From: Nodosilinea sp. FACHB-131
GTDB lineage: Bacteria; Cyanobacteriota; Cyanobacteriia; Phormidesmidales; Phormidesmidaceae
Reading direction: 5' to 3'
Assembly (NCBI RefSeq): GCF_014695395.1
Contig: NZ_JACJOF010000022.1
Span: forward strand, 29,422-93,421
DNA: 64,000 nucleotides
Shown: positions 17,880 to 27,675 of the stretch, one piece after another
Layout: every line of letters starts with the position of its first letter
Numbering within the stretch: the stretch's first letter is position 1
Program-made: the position numbers and the translations under genes
Notes under the pieces: generated by a model
Told to the model about the DNA's origin: nothing
What the model saw: the letters and a program-made list of their open reading frames with translations, nothing else
Databases searched by the model: none

Positions 17880-18284
17880 ATGGAGACCCGGGTTATGGAT
17901 GGGTGCACAGTCACAGATCTAACAGTCCACGGACAGCGCAACTGCTTTCAGTTTGGCCCTGAGCAGATGGAAGCGCTGCAGCGAACCGGGGTTTCGGTAC
18001 AGCTAGAGCCGGGTACCAATATTGTCAAAATTCGCTCGGGCTCCTTTGGCTATGGAGCCGATTCTCTGCGCAATGAGCCGGTGGTAGTGCTGTGGATCTA
18101 CGGCGGTCAGGTGATCAACCAAAAGACCAATGTGCCGGTGAATGCCACCTGGGTATCACTCAACGGCTACGACGATGCCCTAGTCATGGAGGTGGTGGAG
18201 CCCGCTACCCTTTGCGCCTTTTTCTTTGATACCTATTTAGAAGACAACGACGAAGAACTGACCCTCTCGATCGTGCGAATTTAG
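17880..18284 (+). CDS. Unrecognised single-domain protein, paralogue of the next gene's C-terminus
   Basis: 134 residues, no signal peptide, family not recognised. Almost the whole protein aligns by eye with residues ~415-544 of the next gene. Shared landmarks: C-x-V then T(V)H-x-(Q/R)RN, L-x-PG, I-x-(S/A)G-(S/T)F-x-YG, (V/L)LWIYGG, a TW-x-x-LNGY core, and LCAFF-x-DT-x-x-(E/D)(D/N)N near the end. The beta-rich pattern suggests a compact sandwich or barrel. It is 22 bases from the next gene, so probably co-transcribed. A cytoplasmic version beside a membrane-linked version is notable. Confidence 0.8.
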   Translation: METRVMDGCTVTDLTVHGQRNCFQFGPEQMEALQRTGVSVQLEPGTNIVKIRSGSFGYGADSLRNEPVVVLWIYGGQVINQKTNVPVNATWVSLNGYDDALVMEVVEPATLCAFFFDTYLEDNDEELTLSIVRI

Positions 18285-18306
18285 CGGAGCGGTTAGAGAT
18301 ATTACC

Positions 18307-19941
18307 ATGGCAACTCAATTACCTTCTCTGGCTCGGGCCGTGGCGCTGCTGCTGGCCACAGCGGCGATTTCTCCGATCGCCGCCGATCGCCTCCTAGCCC
18401 AAGCCCCAGGCACCCTGCCCGACAAAGTCTTGATCCCCACTGAGCTGCGGGCGGATGCAGTGCTGCGCCTCGATGGCTCTAGCAGTATGGTGCTGGTTAA
18501 CGAAGGCCTGCGCGATCGCTTCCTCAAACGCTTCCCCAATGCCTCAGTGGAAATGGGGGCCAGCCGCACCGACGACGCGCTGAGGGCGTTGATCGATGGC
18601 GAGCTAGATGTCGTGGCCGCCGGGCGACCGTTGACTGCCGCCGAGCGCAGTCAAGGTCTGGTGGAAGTGCCCATTGAGCGCGAAAAAATTGCCGTGATTG
18701 TCGGCCCCGAAAACCCCTTCAACGGCAGCCTCAGCTTTGATCAGTTTGCCCAAATGTTTCGCGGCGAAATTAGGAACTGGGCGGAGGTCGGCGGTACCCC
18801 AGCCCGCATTCGCGTGATCGATCGCCCCAACTACAGCGATACCCGCATCGCCCTGAGCCGCTATGCCGCCTTTGACGGGGCCTTCTTTGGCACTGGCTCC
18901 ACCGCCGACCCCATCGATGACGATGACACCGAGGCCGTAATCAATGCCTTGGGCGCTGACGGCATTGGCTACGCGGTAGCATCTCAGGTGCTAGGCCGCA
19001 GCGATGTGCGGGTTTTAGCCCTGCACCAAACGCTGCCCAACGACCCCCGCTACCCCTACTCCCAGCATCGGGCCTACGTCTATAACGCTGAAGACCCCAC
19101 CCCCGCCGCCCTGGCCTTGCTCGGTTTTTTCATGAAGGTGCCCGGGCCAACTAGCGCTGCCGCCGCCGAGACCAAGGCAGTAGAACCGACAGCAACACCC
19201 TCGCCTAAAACTACTGCCGCGATCGCAACTTCAGCCCCAACTGCAGCCCTTGAATCCACCGCTACCTCTCAGCAGGACACCGCTTTAGCACCCTCCGCTG
19301 GCACCACAACAGAGACAGCTTCATCAGGACGTTTTCCCTGGTGGCTGTTGGGCATTCCTGTTTTGGGCGGGCTGCTGTGGTGGCTGCTCAAGGGTAAGAG
19401 CAAACCGACAGCGCCACCCGCAGCAGCCCCGGTAATGGCGCCGGTAGCGGCTCCAGTAGCAGTCCCGGTGGACGATCTGGCCATAGCCCCTGTGCTCAGC
19501 CCAGAAACAGCTCAGCCCGCCCCTGTAAGAGACGTCGCTGCTGTTGTCTCTAAAACTTGCGCAGTTCAAACCATAACCGTGCACAGTCGCCGCAACGCCG
19601 TCCTGCTCAGGGGTGACCAGATGCAGTACCTACAGGATCAGGTCGCCGCCACCGACAGCCTCGATCCTGGCTCCTACATCCTTCGCATTAAAGCAGGCAC
19701 CTTTAACTACGGTAACGACACCAAACCTGGCGAACCCTGGGTACTGCTGTGGATCTACGGCGGCCGAGTCTCAAATTTGAAAACTGGCGTCTGGGTCAAC
19801 GGCACTTGGTCTACCCTCAATGGCTACGCCGACACCCTTTCCCTAGAGGTCGATGAACCGGCTCAGCTCTGTGCCTTTTTTATCGACACCTTTCCCGAAA
19901 ACAACACCAGCGCCATCACTCTGTCGATTATCCGACTTTAA
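18307..19941 (+). CDS. PstS-like phosphate-type binding domain fused to an unrecognised domain
   Basis: 544 residues. A signal peptide (residues ~1-33, ending AQA) is followed by a PstS/PBP-like periplasmic fold (LRLDGSSSMVLVNEGLRDRF, then ELDVVAAGRPLT, GIGYAVASQVLG) to about 280. Next come an Ala/Thr-rich linker, one transmembrane helix (FPWWLLGIPVLGGLLWWLL, ~342-360), a Pro/Ala linker, and a C-terminal domain (~415-544) paralogous to the preceding gene. The topology would put the binding domain outside and the C-terminal domain in the cytoplasm, as a receptor or sensor rather than a transporter part. No pst transport genes are nearby. Confidence 0.8.
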   Translation: MATQLPSLARAVALLLATAAISPIAADRLLAQAPGTLPDKVLIPTELRADAVLRLDGSSSMVLVNEGLRDRFLKRFPNASVEMGASRTDDALRALIDGELDVVAAGRPLTAAERSQGLVEVPIEREKIAVIVGPENPFNGSLSFDQFAQMFRGEIRNWAEVGGTPARIRVIDRPNYSDTRIALSRYAAFDGAFFGTGSTADPIDDDDTEAVINALGADGIGYAVASQVLGRSDVRVLALHQTLPNDPRYPYSQHRAYVYNAEDPTPAALALLGFFMKVPGPTSAAAAETKAVEPTATPSPKTTAAIATSAPTAALESTATSQQDTALAPSAGTTTETASSGRFPWWLLGIPVLGGLLWWLLKGKSKPTAPPAAAPVMAPVAAPVAVPVDDLAIAPVLSPETAQPAPVRDVAAVVSKTCAVQTITVHSRRNAVLLRGDQMQYLQDQVAATDSLDPGSYILRIKAGTFNYGNDTKPGEPWVLLWIYGGRVSNLKTGVWVNGTWSTLNGYADTLSLEVDEPAQLCAFFIDTFPENNTSAITLSIIRL

Positions 19942-20219
19942 GAGCCGGTTCCTAATATAAGGTCAGACGATTTCGACCTTAGCGAGTTCACCGATTAGGC
20001 TCTAATCTATGCGTCCCACTGCCCCTCAGCCCCCGCCGCCCTGCCCTCGGCTGAGGCCTACCCTATAGGGATCATTTAAAACCGCTGGCGTGTTCCAAGT
20101 CACATTCCGCCACAATATTTTCGTCAACCCCTTGTCAAGCGGTACCCTCAGGCTCACACTGGAAATGTGAAACAGACGGTGTAAAACGAGCCAGTTTGTG
20201 GGCTTATTGAGGGAATCTT

Positions 20220-21509
20220 GTGAAATCAGTTCTGGCCATAATTCTAGGGGGCGGTGCCGGCACTCGCCTTTATCCATTAACTAAATTTCGGGCTAAGCCA
20301 GCGGTTTCTTTGGCCGGTAAATATCGCTTAATTGATATTCCCGTAAGTAACTGCATCAACTCCGAAATCCACAAAATTTACGTACTGACCCAGTTCAACT
20401 CCGCCTCGTTGAACCGACATATTGGTCGTGCCTACCAATTTTCGCAATTTACTGAAGGCTTTGTGGAGGTGCTGGCGGCCCAGCAAACCCCTGAGAGCCC
20501 CAGCTGGTTTCAGGGCACCGCCGACGCCGTGCGCAAATACCTGTGGCTGTTCGACTCCTGGAATGTAGAGGACTTCATCATCCTCTCCGGAGATCACCTC
20601 TACCGCATGGACTACAGCCTATTTGTCCAGCGCCACCGAGCCACCAACGCCGACATTACCCTATCGGTAGTGCCCATCGGCTACAAGCAAGCCTCCGACT
20701 TTGGCCTAATGAAGGTCGATAGCACCGGACGCGTGGTCGACTTCAGCGAAAAGCCCAAGGGCGAAGCCCTAGAGCAGATGAAGGTTGACACCACTTCCTT
20801 GGGTCTGAGCCCCGAGCAGGCCGAAGACAAGCCCTTCATTGCCTCGATGGGCATCTACGTGTTCAAAAAGCAGGTGCTGATCGACCTGCTGCGCAAGAAC
20901 CTTGACCAAACCGATTTCGGCAAAGAAATCATCCCGGCCTCGTCGCGCGATTACAACGTGCAGGCCTACCTATTCGACGGCTATTGGGAAGATATCGGTA
21001 CCATCGAAGCCTTCTACGAGGCAAACCTGGCGCTGACTCGGCAGCCCTATCCCGACTTCAGCTTTTACCACGAAGACGCACCCATCTACACCCGCGCCCG
21101 CTACCTGCCGCCCAACAAGCTGCAAGACTGCCAAATCACGCAGTCAAGCATCACCGAGGGCTGCATTCTCAAAAATTGCCGCATTCACCACTCGGTGGTA
21201 GGGCTACGCCAGCGCATCAACGCCGACTGTGTGATCGAAGACTCGTTGCTGATGGGAGCCGACTACTACGAGCCGCTGTCGGAGAGCAGCCAACACCTCA
21301 CCCGGGGCAAGATTCCCATGGGCATTGGTGAAGGATCAGTGATTCGCCGTGCCATTATCGACAAAAACGCCCGCGTTGGCCGCAATGTGCAGATCGTCAA
21401 CAAAGACGATGTGCAGGAGGCGGAGCGCGAAGACCTGGGCTTTTACATCCGCAGCGGCATTGTCGTGGTGCTGAAGAATGCGGTGATTCCCGACGGCATG
21501 ATCATCTAA
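20220..21509 (+). CDS. glgC: Glucose-1-phosphate adenylyltransferase
   Basis: 429 residues from a GTG start. Makes ADP-glucose from ATP and glucose 1-phosphate, the committed and allosterically controlled step of glycogen synthesis. Nucleotide loop [20 protein letters not shown], then [14 protein letters not shown] and [10 protein letters not shown], and a C-terminal left-handed beta-helix with conserved lysines in [18 protein letters not shown]. Full length. The next gene begins 13 bases after the stop. Confidence 0.97.
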   Translation: MKSVLAIILGGGAGTRLYPLTKFRAKPAVSLAGKYRLIDIPVSNCINSEIHKIYVLTQFNSASLNRHIGRAYQFSQFTEGFVEVLAAQQTPESPSWFQGTADAVRKYLWLFDSWNVEDFIILSGDHLYRMDYSLFVQRHRATNADITLSVVPIGYKQASDFGLMKVDSTGRVVDFSEKPKGEALEQMKVDTTSLGLSPEQAEDKPFIASMGIYVFKKQVLIDLLRKNLDQTDFGKEIIPASSRDYNVQAYLFDGYWEDIGTIEAFYEANLALTRQPYPDFSFYHEDAPIYTRARYLPPNKLQDCQITQSSITEGCILKNCRIHHSVVGLRQRINADCVIEDSLLMGADYYEPLSESSQHLTRGKIPMGIGEGSVIRRAIIDKNARVGRNVQIVNKDDVQEAEREDLGFYIRSGIVVVLKNAVIPDGMII

Positions 21510-21522
21510 GGCCGGGCATCCG

Positions 21523-22062
21523 GTGACGCGAGATCAAATCCCTGTGCCCCTGTTGATGCTGGTGGGTATTCCCGGCAGCGGTAAATCAAGCTGGGCCAGG
21601 GATTTTGTCTTGACACATCCTCGCTACCGCATTGTGTCCACCGATAACCTTCGCGCCCAGCTCTATGGTGACGAAGCTATTCAGGGCGACTGGCTACGGA
21701 TCTGGCATCAGGTGGTTACCCAGTGGCAGCAGGGGGTCGCGGCCATTCACCGGCGAGAGCTAGAGGGCGTGATCTACGACGCCACTAACGTGCGGCGGCG
21801 GCACCGGCGAGAGGCGATCGCAACCGCCCGCCAAACCGGCTTTACCCCCATCACTCTGGTCTGGTTTGATCTGCCCCTAAGTTTGGCGCTGGAGCGAAAC
21901 CGGGGGCGATCGCGCCAAGTCCCCGCCAACATTATTGCCACTATGCACCGCCAGCTTCAGGGAGCACCACCATCCTTGCCGGAGGGGGTAGATAGGGTGC
22001 TGGTTTTGAGGCCAGATCTGTATCCTGCTTTACCATCTCAATCTGCTGACCCGCTACGCTAA
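21523..22062 (+). CDS. P-loop kinase, polynucleotide-kinase-like
   Basis: 179 residues from a GTG start. Walker A VGIPGSGKSSWA near residue 17, STDNLRAQLYGDE, then EGVIYDATNVRRRHRREAIA and a lid-like ERNRGRSRQVP. This is the signature of the small AAA_33/polynucleotide kinase-like family, which phosphorylates 5' ends or small molecules. The substrate is unknown. It follows glgC by 13 bases and may be co-transcribed, but no glycogen link is known. Confidence 0.8.
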   Translation: MTRDQIPVPLLMLVGIPGSGKSSWARDFVLTHPRYRIVSTDNLRAQLYGDEAIQGDWLRIWHQVVTQWQQGVAAIHRRELEGVIYDATNVRRRHRREAIATARQTGFTPITLVWFDLPLSLALERNRGRSRQVPANIIATMHRQLQGAPPSLPEGVDRVLVLRPDLYPALPSQSADPLR

Positions 22063-22174
22063 TGCCTGGGGATCGTGGGATCGCTAGGGCTAGGGCCATC
22101 GTAGTGCAACCCTGTCCGTAAGCCTCGCTTCGCATCTAACCCCCGCCGATTTTCAGGATTCTATTGAGTTGCCC

Positions 22175-23896
22175 ATGAACGTTCGTGCGATCGCCGCTGC
22201 TGGTCTCTGTTTGCTGCTGTTTAGCGGGTGCCGGGCACCGGAGAGTCCTCAAGCTGAAACTAGTACCAACACCGCCGCCGCTGACGACACCCTGCGGCTG
22301 CTCTACTGGCAGGCTCCCACCATTCTCAACCCCCACTTTTCCAGCGGATTTAAAGACGCCGAGGCTAGCCGCATTACCCTCGAACCTCTGGCCAGCTTTG
22401 ACGCCGATGGCAACATGGTGCTGTTCTTAGCCGCCGAAGAGCCCACCCTCGACAACGGCGGCGTCGCCGCAGACGGCACCTCCGTCACCTGGAAACTTAA
22501 AGAAGGCCTTACCTGGTCAGACGGCACCCCCTTTACCGCCGAGGATGTAGCTTTTACCTACGAGTTTATTGTCAACCCCGAGGTGGCTACGGTCAACGCG
22601 GGCACCTATGAGCTGGTGGAACGGGTAGAGGCGATCGACGACACCACCGTGCAGATTACCTTTAAGGAGCCGAACCCTGCCTGGTATCTGGTGTTTACCG
22701 GCACCGAGGGGATGGTGCTGCCCAAGCATGTGTTTGAAGCCTACAACGGCCCCAACGGCCGTGAGGCCCCTGCCAACACCATGCCCGTGGGCACCGGCCC
22801 CTACCGGGTGACCAGCTTTACCCCCGGCGATGTGATTGTCTACGAAGCCAACCCCAACTACCGCGACGCCGACCAGCTCGCCTTTAGCCGCGTAGAGCTG
22901 AAGGGCGGCGGCGACGCTACCTCGGCAGCGCGGGCGGTGCTACAAACCGGGGATGTCGACTACGCCAACAACCTCCAGGTCGAAGCCGCCATTCTCGAAC
23001 AGCTAGAGGCGGCAGGCCAGGGCGAGGTGGTAGCCAACTTTGGCTCGCTGGTTGAGCGGGTCATCATCAACTTCACCGACCCCAACCAGGCCACCGCCGA
23101 CGGCGAAACCTCCAGCACCGAGTTTCCGCACCCCTTCTTTAGCGATCGCCTAGTGCGCCAGGCTATTAATCTGGCCCTCGATCGCGACACCATTGCCGCC
23201 CAGCTCTATGGCCCCACTGGGAAAGCCACCGCCAATTTTCTAGTTGCCCCCGGCCCCTTTGCCTCGGGCAACACCAGCTACGACTACGATCCTGAAGCCG
23301 CTGCAGCCCTGCTCGATGCGACGGGCTGGGTTGACAGCAACAACAACGGCACCCGCGATAAAAACGGGCAAGAAATGCAGGTAGTCTTTCAAACCTCGGT
23401 GAACCCGGTGCGCCAGAAAACCCAGGAGATTGTCAAACAATCCCTGGAGCAAATCGGCATCGGCGTAGAGCTAAAAAGCATCGACGCCAGCGTCTATTTC
23501 TCGGGCGACCCAGCTAGCCGCGAAACCCTCGAGCGTTTCTCCGCCGACCTGCAAATGTTTGTGACCGGCAACACTAACCCCGACCCTGGCGCCTACATGC
23601 AGACCTACACCTGCGACGAGATTGCCCAAAAGGCCAACAACTGGTCGGGCAGCAACTACGCCCGCTACTGCAACCCCGAGTACGACGCCCTCTGGCAGCA
23701 GGCCGCCGCCACCCTCGACCCCGAAGAACGGCAAGACCTGTTCATTCAAATGAACGATTTGCTGATTGAAGATGCCGCCGTCATGCCCATCGTCCACCGC
23801 GCCGATGCCTCCGGCGTCAGCAACCGCCTCACCGGCATCAACCTCACCCCCTGGGATCTGAGCACCTGGAACATTGCTGAGTGGAGGCGACCCTAG
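22175..23896 (+). CDS. ABC transporter family 5 substrate-binding lipoprotein
   Basis: 573 residues from the ATG at 22175 (a TTG two codons earlier is also open). Signal peptide and lipobox LFSGC place the mature N-terminus at about residue 19. SBP_bac_5 features: LEPLASFDADGN, TWKLKEGLTWSDGTPFTAED, PVGTGPYRV, and SDRLVRQAINLALDRDTIA. It would bind peptides, nickel or similar ligands outside the cytoplasmic membrane. No permease or ATPase genes adjoin it, so it must use a distant transporter. A G-rich/C-rich repeat follows the stop. Confidence 0.9.
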   Translation: MNVRAIAAAGLCLLLFSGCRAPESPQAETSTNTAAADDTLRLLYWQAPTILNPHFSSGFKDAEASRITLEPLASFDADGNMVLFLAAEEPTLDNGGVAADGTSVTWKLKEGLTWSDGTPFTAEDVAFTYEFIVNPEVATVNAGTYELVERVEAIDDTTVQITFKEPNPAWYLVFTGTEGMVLPKHVFEAYNGPNGREAPANTMPVGTGPYRVTSFTPGDVIVYEANPNYRDADQLAFSRVELKGGGDATSAARAVLQTGDVDYANNLQVEAAILEQLEAAGQGEVVANFGSLVERVIINFTDPNQATADGETSSTEFPHPFFSDRLVRQAINLALDRDTIAAQLYGPTGKATANFLVAPGPFASGNTSYDYDPEAAAALLDATGWVDSNNNGTRDKNGQEMQVVFQTSVNPVRQKTQEIVKQSLEQIGIGVELKSIDASVYFSGDPASRETLERFSADLQMFVTGNTNPDPGAYMQTYTCDEIAQKANNWSGSNYARYCNPEYDALWQQAAATLDPEERQDLFIQMNDLLIEDAAVMPIVHRADASGVSNRLTGINLTPWDLSTWNIAEWRRP

Positions 23897-23898
23897 AG

Positions 23899-24010
23899 GG
23901 GTAGACGGGTGGATGGGTGGATGAGTAAAGACCCCTGACCACCCATCTCTGCCTTTAAAATCCGTCGCTCCCTCCCTACCCATCCACCCCCTACATCTTA
24001 CCCATCCACC
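23899..24010. repeat. G-rich / C-rich short-unit repeat pair
   Basis: The left half is built from GGGTGGATGGGTGGATG-type units and the right half from their complement (CCCATCCACCCC, TTACCCATCCACCCC), so the whole gap can fold on itself. It fills the space between the binding lipoprotein and the next gene and belongs to the same type as 51434-51556 and 53055-53230. Confidence 0.6.
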
Positions 24011-24013
24011 CCT

Positions 24014-24301
24014 ATGCCCGAAATTCGCTTCCAAATCCAGTGGCCCGACGGCAACCAGGAAACCTGCTACTCCCCCTCGCTGGTGGTGAAGGACTACTTC
24101 GCGCCCGCCACCAGCTACCCGCTGACGGATTTTGTCGAGCGATCGCGCACTGCCTTGACCATCGCTAGCGATCGCGTACAGGCCAAGTACGGCATGCCCT
24201 GTAGTTTGGCCTTGGGCCAGCTGCGCCAGATCGAGGCCACCGCCAGCCGCTACGACCACCTATCCACCCCTGCGGTGACCGTGATTCAGTTCCTGGAATA
24301 A
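24014..24301 (+). CDS. MSMEG_0570 family nitrogen starvation response protein
   Basis: 95 residues. Matches the small family named after MSMEG_0570: [49 protein letters not shown] and the C-terminal TVIQFLE. In mycobacteria it responds to nitrogen starvation; in many genomes it sits with a nitrilase-type cluster, which is absent here. Biochemical role unknown. Full length, and it begins within 4 bases of a G/C-rich repeat. Confidence 0.88.
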   Translation: MPEIRFQIQWPDGNQETCYSPSLVVKDYFAPATSYPLTDFVERSRTALTIASDRVQAKYGMPCSLALGQLRQIEATASRYDHLSTPAVTVIQFLE

Positions 24302-24387
24302 TCGAGTTCAAAGAGAATTTTAGAAATTCTGCCAAGTCGTTTGACAAAAGCCCCCCCAAGCCGCAATATAGAGATTGCCTAAGCCAT

Positions 24388-24461
24388 GGGCCTGTAGTTC
24401 AACTGGTTAGAGCACCGCCCTGTCACGGCGGAAGTTGCGGGTTCGAATCCCGTCAGGCCCG
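24388..24461 (+). tRNA. tRNA-Asp (GTC)
   Basis: 74 nt cloverleaf. Acceptor GGGCCTG pairs with CAGGCCC, discriminator G; anticodon stem CCGCC/GGCGG around CTGTCAC gives anticodon GTC; T arm GCGGGTTCGAATCCCGT. CCA is not encoded. Confidence 0.95.
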
Positions 24462-24476
24462 TTCTAGTTAAATCCT

Positions 24477-24515
24477 CCTTTTGCCCCACGAATCAAACAT
24501 TCGTGGGGCAAAAGG
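24477..24515 (+). terminator. 17-bp perfect hairpin after tRNA-Asp
   Basis: CCTTTTGCCCCACGAAT pairs exactly with its complement around CAAAC, 15 bases after the tRNA. There is no T-run after the stem, so it may serve as a terminator or processing signal. Confidence 0.65.
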
Positions 24516-24624
24516 TATCTATGCTGGGCGGTCATTTCAGGACGAGGGGGTTAGACTAGTGAACAGCCCATCCGGTATCTGGCGATACTAGCGTCGGGTA
24601 AAGTTTCGCTGAGTTAAACCGTCT

Positions 24625-26535
24625 ATGACCCTACGTTTCCCTGGCAAGCAGGCTGCCCTCCGCCCCCGCACTGGCGCAACCGCCACGGGTGTCATGACTA
24701 TTGGCTGGTTTTTGCTGCAAACCTTGATGCCGCTGCCCCCCGCCCTGGCCCAGGCTGAGGCCGAGCCGGAGGGGTTGACCTACGGGCAGTTTTTAGAAAA
24801 AATTGAGCAGGGCCAGGTCGAACAGGTTGACTTAGACGAAACCCGAGGCATTGCCTACGTCACCCTAGAGGGTGCTGCCGAAGACGCCGAACCTGAACAG
24901 GTGGCGCTGTTTGCCGGTGAGCGCAACGCTGAGCTGATTCGCCGCCTGCGCGCCAACGATGTCGATGTTGAGATTCGCGACTCGTCGAGCAGCGGTGCCC
25001 TAGCCTGGTTGGCCACCAACTCGCTGCTGGCGCTGATTCTGATTTTTGGGTTACTGCTGCTGCTGCGGCGATCGGCGGCGGGGGCGGGCAACGCCATGAG
25101 CTTTGGCAAGTCAAAGGCCCGCTTTCAGATGGAGGCCAAAACCGGCGTCGTGTTCGACGATGTGGCCGGTATCGAAGAAGCCAAGGAAGAACTGCAAGAG
25201 GTAGTCACCTTCCTCAAGAGCCCAGAGAAGTTTACGGCCATTGGGGCACGCATTCCCAAAGGGGTGCTGTTGATTGGTCAGCCCGGTACTGGTAAGACTT
25301 TGTTGGCCAAGGCGATCGCAGGCGAGGCCGCCGTTCCCTTCTTCAGCATTTCGGGCTCCGAATTTGTCGAAATGTTTGTGGGCGTGGGCGCATCGCGGGT
25401 GCGCGACCTGTTCCGCAAAGCCAAAGAGAATGCCCCCTGCATTGTGTTTATCGACGAGATTGATGCCGTGGGTCGCCAGCGGGGCGCAGGCATTGGCGGC
25501 GGCAACGACGAGCGTGAGCAGACCCTCAACCAGCTGCTCACCGAGATGGATGGCTTTGAGGGCAACAGCGGCATCATCGTGATTGCCGCTACCAACCGGG
25601 TAGATGTGCTCGACCTGGCGCTGCTGCGTCCGGGCCGCTTTGACCGCCAAGTGGTGGTTGACCTGCCCACCTACAAGGGGCGACTGTCGATTTTAGAAGT
25701 GCACGCTCGCAACAAAAAAATTGAGCCCGAGGTTTCCCTGGAGGCAGTGGCGCGGCGCACCCCTGGATTTTCTGGGGCGGAGCTGGCTAACCTGCTTAAC
25801 GAAGCAGCCATTCTCACCGCCCGCCGCCGCAAAGAGTCAATGGGCATGACCGAGATTGAAGATGCGATCGATCGCATCACCATTGGCCTTAGCCTCACCC
25901 CCCTGCTCGACAGCAGCCGCAAGCGTATGACCGCCTACCACGAGGTCGGCCACGCCCTGCTCACCACCTTGCTGACCCACTCCGACGAGCTGAACAAGGT
26001 GACAATTATTCCGCGATCGGGCGGCATTGAGGGCTTTACCCAGTCGCTGCCCAACGAGGACATCATCGACAGCGGCCTCTACACCCGCAACTGGCTGATC
26101 GATCGCATTACGGTGGCCCTGGGGGGCTTTGCCGCCGAGGCAGAAGTATTTGGCGACGACGAAACTACCACCGGAGCCAGCGGCGATATTCAGCAGGTGA
26201 GCAACCTAGCGCGGCAGATGGTAACCCTCTACGGCATGTCTGAGCTTGGCCCTGTCGCCCTAGAGAGCATGGACAACCAGGTGTTTTTGGGCCGCAACCT
26301 GATGCCCCGCAGCGAGGTGTCAGAGGAAATGGCCAGCAAGATCGACGCTCAGGTGCGCGGCATTGCCCTAACCTGCCTCGATCGCGCCCGCAGCCTGCTG
26401 CGCGAGCATCGCGTACTGATGGATCACCTGGTGGACGTGCTGCTGGAGCGTGAAACTGTGGACGGCGAAGAATTTCGCCAGATTGTCAGCGAGTACACTC
26501 AGATTCCTGAGAAGTTCCTGGTGAAGGCGGGCTAA
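24625..26535 (+). CDS. ftsH: ATP-dependent zinc metalloprotease FtsH
   Basis: 636 residues. Membrane AAA+ protease that removes damaged membrane proteins, in cyanobacteria including photosystem II subunits. N-terminal membrane helix (~24-45), lumenal domain, second helix ([13 protein letters not shown], ~138), AAA domain with Walker A GQPGTGKT near residue 220, Walker [10 protein letters not shown], second region of homology (LRPGRFDRQ), and protease motif HEVGH near 438 with the third ligand region TGASGDIQQ. Walker A has Gln where most FtsH proteins have Pro (GPPGTGKT), a conservative oddity. Cyanobacteria carry several FtsH paralogues; which one this is cannot be told by eye. Confidence 0.95.
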   Translation: MTLRFPGKQAALRPRTGATATGVMTIGWFLLQTLMPLPPALAQAEAEPEGLTYGQFLEKIEQGQVEQVDLDETRGIAYVTLEGAAEDAEPEQVALFAGERNAELIRRLRANDVDVEIRDSSSSGALAWLATNSLLALILIFGLLLLLRRSAAGAGNAMSFGKSKARFQMEAKTGVVFDDVAGIEEAKEELQEVVTFLKSPEKFTAIGARIPKGVLLIGQPGTGKTLLAKAIAGEAAVPFFSISGSEFVEMFVGVGASRVRDLFRKAKENAPCIVFIDEIDAVGRQRGAGIGGGNDEREQTLNQLLTEMDGFEGNSGIIVIAATNRVDVLDLALLRPGRFDRQVVVDLPTYKGRLSILEVHARNKKIEPEVSLEAVARRTPGFSGAELANLLNEAAILTARRRKESMGMTEIEDAIDRITIGLSLTPLLDSSRKRMTAYHEVGHALLTTLLTHSDELNKVTIIPRSGGIEGFTQSLPNEDIIDSGLYTRNWLIDRITVALGGFAAEAEVFGDDETTTGASGDIQQVSNLARQMVTLYGMSELGPVALESMDNQVFLGRNLMPRSEVSEEMASKIDAQVRGIALTCLDRARSLLREHRVLMDHLVDVLLERETVDGEEFRQIVSEYTQIPEKFLVKAG

Positions 26536-26614
26536 GGCGGTTTAGCACAGAACCTATTGCTCTGACGCTGTTGGCTGGGAGTAGCGCGGTAAACTAGGAG
26601 GGTTTTCTCCTGGA

Positions 26615-26643
26615 GCTGGCTGCCCCAGCCAGCGGTGTTTTTT
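26615..26643 (+). terminator. Terminator-like hairpin abutting the next start codon
   Basis: GCTGGCTG/CAGCCAGC with loop CCC, then GGTG and six Ts ending exactly before the ATG at 26644. By position it would terminate ftsH transcripts, yet it occupies the ribosome-binding zone of the Nif3-like gene. Confidence 0.6.
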
Positions 26644-27453
26644 ATGGCCCTTGCGATCGCAGATCTGATCTCTAAACTCGAAGCCTGGGCTAACCCCGCC
26701 TGGCAAGAAGACTGGGACAACTGCGGCTGGCAGGTGCAGCCCGGCCTGCTCGACGAACCGGCCCACGTGCTGGTGTGCCTCACCCCAACTTTGGCGGTGA
26801 TGGCCGAAGCCCTCAAACTCCGTCAGCAGGGCGTAGGTGTCAATCTGATTTTGGCCCACCATCCGCTGATCTTTAGCCCGCTTAAGCGCGTTACCCAGGG
26901 CGACCCAGTAGGGGATATGGTGCGCCAGGCGATCGCCCACAACATTGGCATCTACACCGCCCACACCAACTTTGACCAGGTGCAAGACGGCACCGCCGAC
27001 CTGCTGGCCCAGGTGCTGCACCTGCAAAACTCTCAGCCCGTGGTGCCCACCCAACCCGGCATTGGCTACGGGCGCGTGGGTGATCTCAGCCCCACCCTCG
27101 ATCTGCAAGGGCTGCTGGACCTGATTCAAGCTAGGCTCTCACCGCCACGATTAATCTATTCCCCCGCCGCCGATCTAACTCAGAGGATCGATCGCTTAGC
27201 CGTTCTGGGCGGCAGCGGGGCCAGCTTTATGGGGGCGGTGGCCAAAACTGGGGCGCAGGCCTACCTGACCTCAGACTGCAAGTTTCACCAGTTTCAGGAA
27301 GGGCGCGATCGCGACCTGATTCTCATTGACGCAGGTCACTACGCCACTGAACGTCCTGCCTGCGCCCGACTGGCGGAAATTGTGCAGCAGTGGGGTGCCC
27401 CCTGGGCACAGCTCAGCGACCAAGACGAAGACTTTCGCCAGTTTTGGGGCTGA
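26644..27453 (+). CDS. Nif3-like dinuclear metal center protein
   Basis: 269 residues from the ATG at 26644 (a GTG 9 bases earlier is in frame). NIF3/YbgI family, hexameric proteins with a two-metal site. Visible ligands: EDWDNCGWQ, the LILAHHPLIF His pair, the IYTAHTNFDQ His, and C-terminal LIDAGHYATE. Proposed activities in the family include GTP cyclohydrolase-like hydrolysis, but the true function is unsettled. There is no normal ribosome-binding site because a terminator-like hairpin precedes the start. Confidence 0.9.
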   Translation: MALAIADLISKLEAWANPAWQEDWDNCGWQVQPGLLDEPAHVLVCLTPTLAVMAEALKLRQQGVGVNLILAHHPLIFSPLKRVTQGDPVGDMVRQAIAHNIGIYTAHTNFDQVQDGTADLLAQVLHLQNSQPVVPTQPGIGYGRVGDLSPTLDLQGLLDLIQARLSPPRLIYSPAADLTQRIDRLAVLGGSGASFMGAVAKTGAQAYLTSDCKFHQFQEGRDRDLILIDAGHYATERPACARLAEIVQQWGAPWAQLSDQDEDFRQFWG

Positions 27454-27675
27454 GACTCTAGTCAAAGGAAGCCGCCCAGCCTGCTAGGCAAAAAGTTCTT
27501 CCAGTCGGCATCCAATTCGCGCTTCCGCAACGCTCATGCAGCAATGCCCAAAGTGCTATACCAAGAGAGAAACTCTGTAAGTTTAGGCCACAGACGACAC
27601 CTGCGCCTCTTGGAACCCCGCCGAAGGATGCGGTAGTATCGGCAATAAACTTAAACCGCAAGGGAGGCTAGGCTC

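Noticed and set aside
20026..20277. 83-codon reverse frame upstream of glgC
   Set aside because: Overlaps the glgC start and leader; no motifs or start site.
23471..24259. 262-codon reverse open frame
   Set aside because: Covers the end of the binding lipoprotein, the G/C-rich repeat and the MSMEG_0570-type gene on the other strand; Gly/Val-rich shadow without motifs.
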